Source: Antedon mediterranea
Lineage: Eukaryota; Echinodermata; Crinoidea; Comatulida; Antedonidae
NCBI RefSeq assembly: GCF_964355755.1
Contig: NC_092676.1
Span: 2,650,288-2,714,287, forward strand
DNA: 64,000 bases
Reading direction: 5' to 3'
Shown here: one piece after another, positions 47,639-59,245 of the stretch
Numbering within the stretch: position 1 is the first letter of the stretch
Layout of the letters: each line of letters starts with the position of its first letter
Position numbers and translations under genes: made by a program
The notes under the pieces: model-generated
What the model saw: only the letters and a program-made list of their open reading frames with translations
Database searches by the model: none
What the model was told of the DNA's origin: nothing

Positions 47639-48268
47639 CTATTGTTTAGTTTGTTATCTAGTACTATTGTAGCATCTTAGCATTACATCTATATTCCTTT
47701 AAAAAATCATAGTTTATATTTCGAGAGGGCTAATATGTATAAATATCTATAACATATTTATTGCATTTATAAATACAGATATTTTTTTTTTTCATGATAA
47801 ATAACAAATATTCTGAAAAAACCGATCTGAAATTTTGAATTATAATTTAGCAACTTTATTCGTTGAATAATTTGAAACAATGATTGAAAGAGGTCTGGAG
47901 TAACAACATGGGACTTGAAGAAAATTAGTTCAACATCCGACAATCAGAGATGGGTAGAACGAAACCTACATTTGATATCATCCAAATTTTATTAGCTATT
48001 TTATTTTAGAATGAATAATAAAGATGATTCAAAAATAATATAAAGTTTATTGAGGGTGAGGAGAACTAAATTAGCATCCTTCTAAGACAATAATACATTA
48101 AAACTGATATTCAATATGAATATAATCATAGAAACTTTTTTTTCCTTTTTGAATTTGATTGGAATTTTCAGGTGTAACTGCTCATCTTTCAAAATAGATA
48201 TTTTCCTTCTAATTTTGTAGGATTCTGGAAATTATAATTGCATATGCTTCTTTCCATATTATCCAATT
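47639..48268. other. Unique AT-rich DNA
   Basis: Nothing recognised. Confidence 0.5.
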
Positions 48269-48409
48269 TTAAGCTTTGTCTGCACTATCAAACTAGTTTG
48301 ATGTACCCAAATATGATAGTTACATGCCTAAATATAGTAGTGATGTCCATTTATGGGCACATCACATTTTTGTTGTCACTTGAAGTTTGATAGTGTCGAC
48401 AGAGCTTTA
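48269..48409. mobile_element. TTAA-family MITE, complete
   Basis: Left TTAAGCTTTGTCTGCACTAT, right AGTTTGATAGTGTCGACAG then AGCTTTA. The interior ATTTATGGGCACATCACA is typical. The ~50 bp downstream (GTGCTGGGTTAATTAAAACT, TTGTGCCAATTTTA) is duplicated after 48942. Confidence 0.88.
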
Positions 48410-48599
48410 TGGTTGTGCTGGGTTAATTAAAACTTAAACTAAACTTGTGCCAATTTTATGACTATTGCTTGTGGCGTTTCTGACAACCTCTCGATGCGAT
48501 CTGTTGCTACCAAAAGATGTATTATTTTTTATAATAAAATAAAATTCATATTATACAATGATTAATTAAAGTTATCTATATTTTTTCTGTATTTTTCAG

Positions 48600-48662
48600 A
48601 TAAATGAGGAATTTTTCAGCAAGTTTTTAGGATACGACAACTTCTTACTATCTTCTCAATAG
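48600..48662 (+). CDS. Candidate terminal coding exon, gene unknown
   Basis: Preceded by a long pyrimidine tract ending TTTTTCAG. Only the frame starting on the first base is open, translating to INEEFFSKFLGYDNFLLSSQ and then TAG. GTAAGAGA follows the stop, so the segment could also be spliced on. Its phase matches the end of 39073-39128. A MITE begins immediately downstream at about 48671, which would place an insertion at the edge of the exon. No family recognised. Confidence 0.25.
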   Translation: MNEEFFSKFLGYDNFLLSSQ

Positions 48663-48670
48663 GTAAGAGA

Positions 48671-48824
48671 TAAGTCTACAATATCAAACTTTATGTGACA
48701 AAAAAATGTGCCCATATGGACACGATGATGTCATACCTCTACCATATTTGGGAATATCACTACCATATTTGGCCACATCACATTTTTTTTGTCAAAATTG
48801 TTTGATAGTATAGACAAAGCTTAA
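48671..48824. mobile_element. TTAA-family MITE, left edge eroded
   Basis: Left GATAAGTCTACAATATCAAA (diverged), right TTTGATAGTATAGACAAAGC then TTAA. Two ACCATATTTGG units inside. Confidence 0.82.
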
Positions 48825-48884
48825 GAAATAGGTCTAGATGTTCAATGTAAATTTAAATGGACCAAAAGGAGTTAAGAAATCATG

Positions 48885-48942
48885 TACATATATGGGCACA
48901 TCACATTTTTAACTAAAGTTTGATAGTGTAGACAGAACTTTT
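48885..48942. mobile_element. TTAA-family MITE, right-half fragment
   Basis: ATATGGGCACATCACATTTT then AAGTTTGATAGTGTAGACAG. The left half is missing. The downstream flank matches the flank of the copy at 48269-48409, so this fragment probably arose by local duplication and not by its own insertion. Confidence 0.75.
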
Positions 48943-49558
48943 TAGTTGTTCTAGGTTAAAATTAACTGTGTGCCAATTTTAAGATAGGTCTTATATCTTA
49001 TAAAGTTTATGAAAACTGTTAAAAGGTCCTAAAAACATACTTTGTCTAGTCCTTTGTGAGGCTTTCATTGTACTTTGTATACTGTATTAGGTTTTATTAT
49101 TATGACCCATTTGTTTTTGAGAGCCATTCTCTTTCTTTTTGATGACTCTTTGCCTTAGGAGTTTGTTGCTAAGTAATTCAATCACAGATGTGTGTGGGAG
49201 GAGATCACATACCTCAAACGCACATAAGTTCTCTTGTTTTCATTGGTCTATAAATTGAAATGATGACAGTGCTCGGTTTTTTGTTTGCTGTCACTTTAAG
49301 TTTGAGGAACTTATGGTCCCTGTGTCTCACCCATTGTTCATTGTTTGTGTTCAGAATAAAGAACTGCATATAATAGCAATGACAATAATAAACAAAACAC
49401 AATAATATCTATAGATTTTATTTGTTATGGGGTATACCTGGATATGACCTATAATAATATACTGTATATTTTTTAAGTGTTATTCTATTGTTGAATGGAA
49501 GATTATCTGATAATATTTTCGCGTCTTGACCCTCTACTTCATACTGAAAACTACTAAT
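48943..49558. other. Unique DNA
   Basis: Begins with ~50 bp duplicated from after 48409, then nothing recognised. Confidence 0.45.
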
Positions 49559-49740
49559 TCCTGTTCACACATAAGCCTTGTTCACACATAAATTCCATTC
49601 ACACATAAGTCCTGTTCACACATAAGTCCTGCTCACACATAAATTCTGTTCACACATTCATACAGTTAGTCCTGTTTACACATAAGTCCTGTTCACCACA
49701 TAAATCCTGTTCACACATGGAAGTCCCGTACACACATAAT
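49559..49740. repeat. 17-18 bp minisatellite, about 10 copies
   Basis: Unit CCTGTTCACACATAAGT with variants (TTCTGTTCACACATTCAT, CCCGTACACACATAATG). One unit carries an inserted CATACAGTTAG. Confidence 0.92.
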
Positions 49741-50313
49741 GAAGTAAACAAATTAAATCCTAATATTAAATCTTAATATCATCATAAGAATATAATATTG
49801 TTTTTTAAATAATAAAACATAAGAAATTACAGCGTAACAAGTGTATAGATCAAAAACATTTCTCTGTTTATAATTATTGTATACAAATTAAAATGAAATT
49901 TCCTTTCTCTGCAGTAACACAGAAGGTTGATTTTTTTACAGTAATACAATGACAATTTTAATGACATCACATAGGTTATTTATTATTCATAACATATTTG
50001 ACACCTGTCTGTGGTTGATACTTCCTATAAACTATAAATATTGCTCTAGGTTTCTTTGAAATTAATGTCAGCCGAATTACCTTGAGGACCCACAAGTATG
50101 TATCACCGTCATCCTACTCAAATTTTACTACATGGGTATTATAAGGAAACAAACAAAAACATAACCTACAAATGCAGTGGTGACCTCAGATATATTTGGC
50201 ATATTCCCCTTCCATGAGAGCATTAAGGAAATACATTGGACAATCATCCCCACTGAGAAATGGAACAGTCTGCCACAAATGATTGGGGGTAGAGGATAGT
50301 ATAATACATTGTT
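49741..50313. other. Unique DNA
   Basis: A strong acceptor-like TTCCTTTCTCTGCAG ends at 49914, but every frame after it stops soon, so no exon is called. Confidence 0.4.
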
Positions 50314-51031
50314 AAGGGGCGGATGCAGGATTTTTTAAACAGGGGAGCACTATTGTAGAATATTAATAGCATGTCGAAAAGTACTTCATAATTTAATTTT
50401 AGCCGTCAAAAAGGAGAGCGCCCCACAATTTGATCTGCTGTCATTTCAGATTTTTGTTTTCATAAATAATCCATTTCATTAATGTCAAATTGTTCTGTTT
50501 ATTTCCATGCTGTGATAACATGAACTTATTAAGTTTATATCAACCCCTTTTTTTCTCCAAATCCTCATCTCCGATTTCAAGTTCTGTTATCATTTAAAAT
50601 AAAACATCTCAAAAAGCGCAAGAGTATGATTCAAAGGCTATAGAGGGTGCCCTTTTTTAATCATTGGATGGAGGTTTGTTGTCGCACACGTACATATTCA
50701 TGAATAATGAAAACATTTTTCGAAGATTGTGAACATTAACTTAATTAGAGATACTAAATACAAGTGTCATACAACACTACAATTCTCTTTCTGAAACAAA
50801 AAATGAAATTCTCCATCCCTGGTGTATAATTTTGTGGCAACTGTAGAGTGAGCTCACACTGTGTATCTCCTCCGCTTTGCCCCAGATCCATGTACTATCA
50901 GGTGCGAATCCAAGGGGAAGCTGGGGCCCCCTAAATTTTGCAAATTGTATTTTTAAGGTTGTCAAACCTTTCATTTCACCATTTTTAGGCCATGGGGCCC
51001 CACTATTTTAAAAAACCTGGATCTGCCACTG
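50314..51031. mobile_element. GGGGCGGATSCAGG inverted-repeat element, about 718 bp
   Basis: Left AGGGGCGGATGCAGGATTTT, right AAAACCTGGATCTGCCACTG: an imperfect inverted repeat. GGGGCCCC-rich patches and TAAATTTTGCAAATTGTA near the right end match the family fragment at 40624-40731. No transposase frame. GGCGGATCCAGGA-type termini are common to dispersed repeats in many animals. Confidence 0.65.
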
Positions 51032-51763
51032 ACTATTGCACTGCAATCCAAAAGGAGACCATGTGACCTACCCACATGAGCATTAATATTCTTGGTCTTC
51101 CTCTTGGTTTAATAATTATTTATTTATTTGAACAATATACTGTGAATTAGGACATTTCAAGTGGAGTTGATCATTAGGAACAATCAGTAGCAACAGACAA
51201 AGTATGATATACGATACTAGCAATCTGTGATTGATGTAATTTTTAACTGAATGCGTAGTTGCATTTGTAATTTGAATGTACCAACAGATATATAGAACTC
51301 CTGCACATATTCACCCTACTTCCATACCGAACCTGCTTTGAAACATAAATAATTACTTAGACAGAACTAAATATATACAACTTTGATTTATAATTATTAA
51401 TAATTTCATGGGATTTATAACTAACGATTACAAACGACCAAGTTAGATTTAGTTCTACTAGCCGAGTACTACTAGCCCGACCGACGTACATTGTCTAGTA
51501 ATAAACCTCTGTGGGCAAGCTGTGACCATCCTTTGTACTTGGTGGAAATAGTAAAATAAATAGGGTAACTTCTAACCACCAGTGTGGTTCAACAAAATGC
51601 CTGCTCTAGACGATTTGGTATTAGTTTTATTGTTTTTATGGAATTCAATGCACACTGTCTAGCAAAAAATTATCCCATGTACTAATTTTGTGAAAGAAAT
51701 TAATAAAATAATTTAGTAAAGTTTACTAATCCAGTGAGCTAGTCATGTTATATATATTTTTAT
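51032..51763. other. Unique DNA
   Basis: Nothing recognised. Confidence 0.5.
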
Positions 51764-51870
51764 TTAAAGCTCTGTCTACACTATCAAACATTATGTGACA
51801 AAAAAATGATGTCACATCACTACCATATTAGGGCATGTCACACTAGTTTGATAGTGTAAATAGAGCTTAA
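51764..51870. mobile_element. TTAA-family MITE, shortest bounded copy
   Basis: 107 bp between TTAA at 51764 and TTAA at 51867. GCTCTGTCTACACTATCAAA left, TAGTTTGATAGTGTAAATAG right. Only one ACTACCATATTAGGGCATGT unit is inside, so the copy is internally deleted. Confidence 0.9.
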
Positions 51871-52399
51871 TTCAAGTCAAGGAAACGATTTAATTTTAAG
51901 ATAAAAATAAACTCGATTAAAAGATATATGGATAAAAAAAAACACATGACAATAAACCTAAGATGGTAAAAATGAATGAGAAAAAACTTGAATATGCTGG
52001 TATAGTACAAATAAAACTCGCAAGCATATTGAGTGGTGATATAAATTGTAGCGATGTCTGCTTATACTATCTACTATGCATTGTGTTTGACTTCCTCTTA
52101 TTAAATATATAACTGAAATGTACAATTGTGTTTTCGAGCTTCGCTGTTGACCTTAGGGAAATATTTTATTTTGCCAGTGCAGCCATTTTAAATGATATGA
52201 CAATATTCCTTGACATCGGAAGTATTACAAAATTAGGTGTTTATGTTATATAGCCAGACATTATAACTGTAATTAATTTTTATTGTCTCCCAAATCCGTA
52301 AATTTTATTAAGTTATATCGGAATGAGCTCGGAAGCAATAATGTATTGTTTAAAATATTTTTAATACAATCGTCTTTTAGACGCAGAGACAGAGATATG
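51871..52399. other. Unique DNA
   Basis: Nothing recognised. Confidence 0.5.
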
Positions 52400-52478
52400 T
52401 ATGACATTCAACCTGTTAGTGGCGGTTTCATCGCTGTTGGTTGACAACTGAATAAAGTAAAATAAATAAATAAATACA
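52400..52478 (+). repeat. Retroposon 3' end
   Basis: GTTAGTGGCGGTTTCATCGC, TGTTGGTTGACAACTG, then AATAAAGTAAAATAAATAAA. The same style of ending (GGTCGCTGTTGGATGAAGAT) is seen in the insert at 28770-28938, so both belong to one LINE or SINE family. Confidence 0.6.
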
Positions 52479-53362
52479 ATTGTATTTCGACTTTTAATAT
52501 TATTACATCATTAGATCGTACAGGAATATATTAATAAACATTTAAAATCATTTATTGTTTTGTAATTGCATCATTTGAAAAAAATTTGCATGAAAATGCC
52601 AGCACGTCTGTCCGTGAAATACTCATGAGAAGAGATATCTGGTTTGAAATTGCGCATGAGGGTATAACCTTGTTCTGTGTTTGATATAATAATGGGATGT
52701 AATTGTCCTAGTAAGCCGGAAATGTAGAAACCTAGTATATGAACATATTATGCGGATGATCCCAGCGGTGATTAATCAGCGAGTGCAATTCATTTGTGCA
52801 TTCTGGCATAATAAAATGGATGTACAAAAAAAACAAAGCCACTAGCATAGGTCAATGTGAGTATTGTGTGCGACACAATGCGGAGTGTCGTCGTGTTTGT
52901 AGTAGTAATAGGAAAACGGCGATGAAGAGGTGAAGATGAAGTCAACCACGGTACCGAATGGACAGACGTGATTCTACCCCTTTCATTTGACAAAATTACG
53001 AGGTAGGTCGTAGGGTTAACAACACATGTCCATCTCAGAGGATTTCTGTCTCTGACAATGTCATATTTATTGTTCTTCGCTGTGTAAATGCTTGCTATTG
53101 TCAATTATCGTAAAACGCTTAAAATGATGTAGATTAAATGTAGCAAATTGTTGCCGTTGTCCAGATCTCTCTGATTTAATTTGTCGCTCATTTTTGTCAT
53201 GAGTCCTCTGATGTTATTTCTGCGAAATTGTTTATTAAGACGTGTCATAAATATTTGAATTTCTTTTCTTTCAATATTTAAAATATTTGTCATTGAAACA
53301 TATTAATAATTTAAATATGAAATCCATGATTTATTTCAAATAAATTATCAGCATTAGCAGCA
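52479..53362. other. Unique DNA
   Basis: A 104-codon minus-strand frame (52790-53104) in a less AT-rich patch has mixed composition but no recognised domain and no splice context; it is not called. Confidence 0.4.
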
Positions 53363-53490
53363 TCCATCATTGTCAGCATCATCATAATCATTATCATCAT
53401 GATGATTATCATCATGATGATCATCATCATCATGATCATCATCATCATGATGATCATCATCATCATGATCATCGTCATTGCAATCATCTT
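53363..53490. repeat. CAT/ATG trinucleotide microsatellite
   Basis: Long mixed array of ATC, CATGATGATC and CATCATCATGATC units. It gives open frames on both strands encoding Met/Ile or Asp/His runs, which are artefacts of the repeat. Confidence 0.95.
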
Positions 53491-56441
53491 TGTTTTCATC
53501 AACATCCTCTTCAATATCATCATGATTATTTTCATTGATGTTTACCAATATTTGACTAAGAATAGTCCAATGAGGCCTAAGTATAACATTTGGAGATAAT
53601 CAGGAGGTGTGAGTATACTCTTTTAGTATTAACAATGGAATTTACCAACATTGCATGGTTGTATTTAAGCCTAAATTAGGGTGGAATTATTATACTTGAG
53701 CATGGGATTATAAATGGTCTTATATGGCAATTTAAAGCAAGGCAAACAGAGCTTATAACCACTATGGTACCATAATTATTACCATAAAATTCAACAGAAC
53801 AATTTTAAACATGGCTTTCTTAACATGCTTTTTATAACCAATGTGTTTAGTTCAATATTCAATTAGCGATTACACTAAACATTTCTGTGTTAGAATGATT
53901 TTTAAATAGCTAAACAGATAGATATATCGGTAACATAATTCATACAGCTTTTGTGCAATTCATAAATATCACAAATCATATATGCGTCGGATTTAAAATA
54001 GTATTTGTACATTTCAGTTGACATAAAGACAATATATGTAAATGTTCTTCTTTTGAATAATGAATGAAAGGAAGAAGAAAGTAAATGAACGGTTGAATGA
54101 ATGTACACATATAAATTCAATATTTTCTTATATTTTTATCATTTTTAATGAAGTTGAAAATTCATAAATTATTACCTTCTGAATATCTTTTTTTTATGCA
54201 CAAACATAATTTTTTCATGTACAGAATTATTAAATATTGATATATAAATAATTAAACATGATTATGAATTTTACAATAATGTCTATAGTACTGCGTGATG
54301 GAGGTTTTACAAGATGTAAAAAAGGAAAATGAAAAAAAAAATTAAATTAATGTGTCTCTATAACAAGGTTATAACAAAATGAAAAAAGAGAAAAAAAAGA
54401 CAAATGCTTATAAATTTTACAATAATAGCACTTTATGCTTTAAGTTTACAAAATGATACAATAAATAGAAATTGAACAAAACATTTCATTTTACAATAAT
54501 ATCTGTATACTTGGTGTATTTACAAGTAAAAGAGAAAAAAAAAAAAAAAAAGTGATTTTATTGAGTTCTATTTTTTCCTTAGTTCCTTTTGTACCGATAA
54601 TAAAAGTATCTGTATACACTGTCGTGCTGAGCAATATTGTTTTAATATTATATAAATTTTTATTATTTTTTTATCTTCTGTTTTTAACAATGCAACCTTG
54701 CTTCAAACAATGCAATATGGTACGGTAATATAAATATATCCACAAATATAAAACAATATTCTTTTGCCTGAAGTGTCTTTTGTTGTTTCTTCCAGTAATT
54801 ATTATGTGTCTTTGTTGGGCAAACAGCCCCAGCAATTTTACCAGCTTCTGACCATAAAACTTTATGAATCTCTTCCTATGACTTAATGCATATTGAAAGG
54901 AGGAACAATGGTTGTAGTTCTTTTGTTATTCATAGGAAGTGGATCTTAAGTGAGCCATTGTCTTCTCTATCCTATGAACTTCCACCTTGGGAGTTTGATT
55001 GGGATCGAAGCGAATACTTGCCGTTATTTATTGTTAAGATGTCCTGTACGGGACCACACTCGGCACTGATCTCTTGCACTTGGATTTTACACAATTTTAT
55101 TCTTGAGTGATTTTTATACTGGCAGTTTTGATCATATAGTTCATAATAGGTTAGTCATTGTTGATATTATAATCATTTTGATAGTGTTATAGACCAACAG
55201 ACAGACTGACAGACAGACTGAAGTTGCCTGCAGTGATAGTAGAGGTAGAAAAAAGCATGTTTAGTATTTAATTTAAATGATATGAGTCTCAGTGGGAAGA
55301 TCCATTCACCTGTAAATTTTGATAAATTAACATATATTTTGCCTATTTAAATATTACATAGGTAAGTTTGTTTATATAATATAAAAAAAATCAATCAGGG
55401 TCATGTCAAGATCATTTATTTTATATGTTAACATTCCGATTCAATTCACACATTAATATTAATAATTTTATTATTTATTATTCTTATGGTATTATTGATA
55501 ATATTTAAAGAAATATTTTGTAATGTTCTATAATTATTATCAAAATCAATCTCTAAATATCCTCACAATAATCTCTTCATAATCCTAAAAATGTATGATT
55601 TTTAAATTAATTTTATTTAAAATATATTATTATATAACTAGGTATTTAATGCTTCCTCACATCCAGATTTCAAACACAGATTTTATAAATTATACAACCA
55701 TTTTGATACAGTATCTGTACTAATATTAATTCTCTATAGACTATTTAAATAAGAATTCATTAAAATATTCTATTGTCCATCGTCCATATTTAACATTCTG
55801 CAATATATTCACTACACTACTACTACTTCAATGTAGATTAAATTCACTACAGATTTTTGTCATTATATTCAGTATAACAATAGTTCTTTTATGTGTGCAT
55901 CTCGCGTTACTGACAGCCTTGCATTGTATTCATGAGAACAATTGATCCGATTGTTGACATCCGTTTCCACCCATTAATTATTATTACAATTATGTACATG
56001 GCAGTTCTTTACTTCTCCCACGCGCGGAGGAAAAATCAATCATGTGTGAGACAGTAATATCGCCCCCCATGTGTGCGTAAATATTCATAATGTACGATAC
56101 TTCGCAGGTGTATAATTATCACGGTTGTTGTCAACATCATCTCGGCGATGACAATCGCAGGATGAGTGTTTAACACAGATACCGTTATGACAATACCGTT
56201 AATATTCAACGACCATCATTGTAATAACATCATATCATCATTATTATTATTGACATTATTTTGCATTATATTGTTGGTGGTGTCAAAGTCGAAAACAGCG
56301 ACGGAGGGTTCTGTTGGAAGTTTAGTATCATTTCAAAATAATTGTCATTAACATTATTAAGTTGGTTTTTTTAGTCTCTAATAATAGTTGTGTTCAGAAT
56401 AAAATCATTTTAATTATCAACCTAATGTTTATTTCAATTCT
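53491..56441. other. Long unique stretch with two less AT-rich islands
   Basis: 54780-55130 is compositionally balanced and starts after an acceptor-like TTGTTTCTTCCAG; a 74-codon frame at 54886 (containing LPPWEFDWDRSEYLPLF) has no recognised domain. 55890-56180 is another island with TTAATTATTATTAC, CACGCGCGG and CAGGTG. 55200-55225 has a short CAGACTGACAGA run. A single GAGCATGGGATTATA unit at about 53697 is related to the 32361 minisatellite. Confidence 0.35.
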
Positions 56442-56619
56442 TTAAGCTCTGTCTACACTATCAAACTAGTTTGATGAAAAAGTGTGATGTACCCAAATAT
56501 GGTAGTAATATGCACAAATATGGTAGTAATATGCACAAATATGGTAGTTGTATGCCAAAATATGGTAGTGATATGATATTTTTTGTCACATAAAGTGTGA
56601 TAGTGTAGACAGAGCTTAA
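56442..56619. mobile_element. TTAA-family MITE, expanded interior
   Basis: TTAA at 56442 and 56616. GCTCTGTCTACACTATCAAA left; AGTGTGATAGTGTAGACAG right. Four ATATGGTAGT units at ~21 bp spacing occupy the interior, more than in any other copy here, all oriented the same way. Confidence 0.92.
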
Positions 56620-57598
56620 TATGTTGTTCAAAATTTTGTTTAAGAATATGCTACATTTTGTTTTAACATATGACCGAATATAGTCCCATGGGCCTACAGT
56701 AGGTATGAAACGTGTGAAGGAGGTGGGATTATACTTGGATTGTAATAAAAATAATATTTACTAAAAGTCTTCTGTCTGAACTTATAGGTAGTCTAAATTA
56801 GGGCATGAGACTATACAGTACTCCAGCATGGGATTATACCCGGTCATATACGGATACTGTATTTAGTATAAATACTGAAATAGCATAAAACAGTAAAATC
56901 GGATTGATTAATATCGTAACTTTTAATAATTCTATTACACATTATTAACCCAAATAGCTTATAATAATAATTTAATTGTTTTTCTTGATAGAGGTCAAAG
57001 GTGAGGTTTATAGTCTTGCACTTATCCTTTTGAAATCTTGTATACCTGAATTATTAAGCATGTAGGCTTGCCTCTATCTACCAAATTTAATATTTTTTTC
57101 ATGAAAATATATTTAATTCCTTTTGTAACAAATTTGAATGAAAGAATTATTTTTGAAAATTAGAATATTTTTTTATTTCTGTCATAATTTAAAGACATTA
57201 CATTAATTTTTGACAAAATGAATTATTGACGATAATCTTAAATATTTACAAATTAAATTTCTCTTTGGATTTTTAGTTAGAATGTTATGTCAAAAAGATT
57301 AAATGTTACAGCCTAAGGCTGATGGGTAAAAACCGTCCCCATTCGGTTCGTAGACTAATTACAGGAATGTCTATGTAATTATGAATTATTTTATGATTGT
57401 TTGTTCCCTGTAGTCCCGCATTATTTGACGTCTCATAATTTAAAATAAACAGTAATAGAATTTTTGTATTAGCGCATTAAATTTGTTTCTATTACCGAAG
57501 AATTGTTTGGAAATTGCACAAATATCTTAAGATCTTAACAATTTCGAGATGTATTATACGTTTGTTTCGTATTGAATTGCGTTTGCTTTTAATGGAAT
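56620..57598. other. Unique DNA
   Basis: 56715-56850 holds scattered GGGATTATACTTGG and AGCATGGGATTATACCC words related to the 32361 minisatellite. Nothing else recognised. Confidence 0.4.
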
Positions 57599-57853
57599 AT
57601 GGAAACGCCTCTTCACTATCACATAGAGACGGGTATTCAGGTCGTAGCCGACGGCAGATTTAAAAATTACGATTTGTACTTCCATTTTGTGATTCATGAC
57701 TTGGTTTGTATTTTTCATGACAGTAAAAAGGCAAAAATTAAATACTTTAAGCCAAGTCACATTTTTCTTCTTTTTAATGTCCATAAATTTTATCTTAAAT
57801 CCCGTCCCGATGAGTGTCGTTACTTTTTCCTCGCCCTTTCACAATATCTCTGA
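57599..57853 (+). CDS. Weak candidate coding frame, unknown product
   Basis: 84 codons starting at an ATG in a favourable context (ATATGG). The first part (METPLHYHIETGIQVVADG) has balanced composition and GC-richer codons; the rest is Phe/Tyr/Lys-rich. No domain, signal peptide or flanking exon is recognised, and another frame overlaps it. Confidence 0.15.
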   Translation: METPLHYHIETGIQVVADGRFKNYDLYFHFVIHDLVCIFHDSKKAKIKYFKPSHIFLLFNVHKFYLKSRPDECRYFFLALSQYL

Positions 57854-58206
57854 CATCACTTATTTATTGCAAGCAATGAATGATGCTAATTTTATGCAAT
57901 TTTTAACACATTTATTTTGTGCAAATTTTTTCCTATATGTGTCAATATTGTTAAATTTAATTCTTTGTTTTTGGATTAAACATTAAAATGTCTCGGATTG
58001 GAAAAGGATTTTTAAATTGATAATCATTAAGAAATAATACAATACAATTTATTATATCTTGTATCATGTGAAAATCAGTATGAAAAAAGTAAATATTATT
58101 AAATAATAGTTTATCCAAGCTGACCACAAAAAAATAAATGTTGGGGGGAAATTTTATGTAGAGCAATTATCTAGTTATTATAATGTTTACAGTATGTATA
58201 CATTTT
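57854..58206. other. Unique AT-rich DNA
   Basis: Nothing recognised. Confidence 0.5.
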
Positions 58207-58535
58207 TTTAGCAGAATCTTTTTTGATGAACTCCATTTTAGCGGAATCTTTTTTGGTTAACTCCATTTTAGCAGAACCTTTTTTGGTGAACTCCATTTTA
58301 GCAGAATCTATTTCGGTTAACTCCATTTTGGTTAACTCCATTTTAGCAGAACCTTTTTTGGTGAATTCCATTTTAGCAGAACCTTTTTTGAGGAACTCCA
58401 TTTTAGCAGAACCTTTTTGGTGAGCTCCATTTTAGCAAAATCTTTTTTGGTGAACTCCATTTTAGCAGAACCTTTTTTGGTGAACTCCATTTCAGCAAAA
58501 CCTTTTTTTTGTAGAACTCAATTTTAGCAGAACCA
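58207..58535. repeat. 30 bp minisatellite, about 11 copies
   Basis: Unit AGCAGAACCTTTTTTGGTGA followed by ACTCCATTTT. Variants include AATC for AACC, GTTA for GTGA, and one truncated unit near 58321. The 30 bp period is divisible by three, so long frames are open on both strands (for example FLVNSILAEP repeats on plus); these are artefacts. Confidence 0.95.
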
Positions 58536-59084
58536 GCCAATTTCTAATACAGGAAAATGTTGAGGAAGAATCAAATGAAAATTGTTACAAAGATAATATA
58601 TTTGTTGATGAGTATTGCATAAGCTGGCTTCTCCCCTGTTGTGGTTTTTTTAACTTGCATTGTAAATCAATTAGATTTGGATAAAAGTGTTTTTGTTCAG
58701 ATAAATTCCATCACTTACTACTAGTAATTCTATCAAGGTTAATGCTAAAATAATGTGATGAACATGGTTCGAGGATAGTTTATGTTCAGTGGTGGACAAG
58801 ACATTTTAAGCATGGACTCTTATTTTGACCACACCCAGTTAAGTCAAGAGAAGTGTGAAGATCAGGTCAGAAAATTATAAAATAAATTACTCCTGTATAG
58901 TATTTTTTAGAAATGTTGCAGGCTTAGGCACTATAAATAGAAAAGTATGTGTTGCAGTTTGTAAGAAGGTTGATTTGGGTGTGTTGGATGGGTTAAACAA
59001 ATTATGCAAATGTTACCACAACTGGTGAAGGAATTGGTTATTATTGAGTACTATATATTGATTCTAAGTTGCAACAATTTCATG
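58536..59084. other. Unique DNA
   Basis: Nothing recognised. Confidence 0.5.
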
Positions 59085-59245
59085 TTAAGCTCTGTCCACA
59101 CTATCAAACTAGTTGGACAAAAAAATGTGCCAAAATATGGTAGTGATATCCTTTAATATGGTAGTGATATGACATCATCATGTCCATATATGGGCACATC
59201 ACATTTTGTTGTCGCATAAAGTTTGATATTGTAGACAGAGCTTTA
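59085..59245. mobile_element. TTAA-family MITE, complete
   Basis: TTAA at 59085, TTTA at 59242. GCTCTGTCCACACTATCAAA left; AAGTTTGATATTGTAGACAG right. Interior ATATGGTAGTGATATGACAT and ATGGGCACATCACA as in the copy at 37193. Confidence 0.9.

Noticed and set aside
49559-49740. CRISPR-like array of 17-18 bp repeats
   Set aside because: Units are contiguous and degenerate with no spacers; a plain minisatellite.
49915-49960. Exon after the strong acceptor at 49914
   Set aside because: All three frames reach a stop quickly and no donor follows; at most a 3' UTR start.
52790-53104. 104-codon minus-strand frame
   Set aside because: Thr/Ser-rich with no recognisable domain and no splice or regulatory context; length alone is not convincing.
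53311-53599. Met/Ile-rich and Asp/His-rich frames on both strands
   Set aside because: Trinucleotide microsatellite read in different frames.
58171-58423. Overlapping repeat frames on plus and minus strands
   Set aside because: 30 bp minisatellite with no stop codons in either direction.
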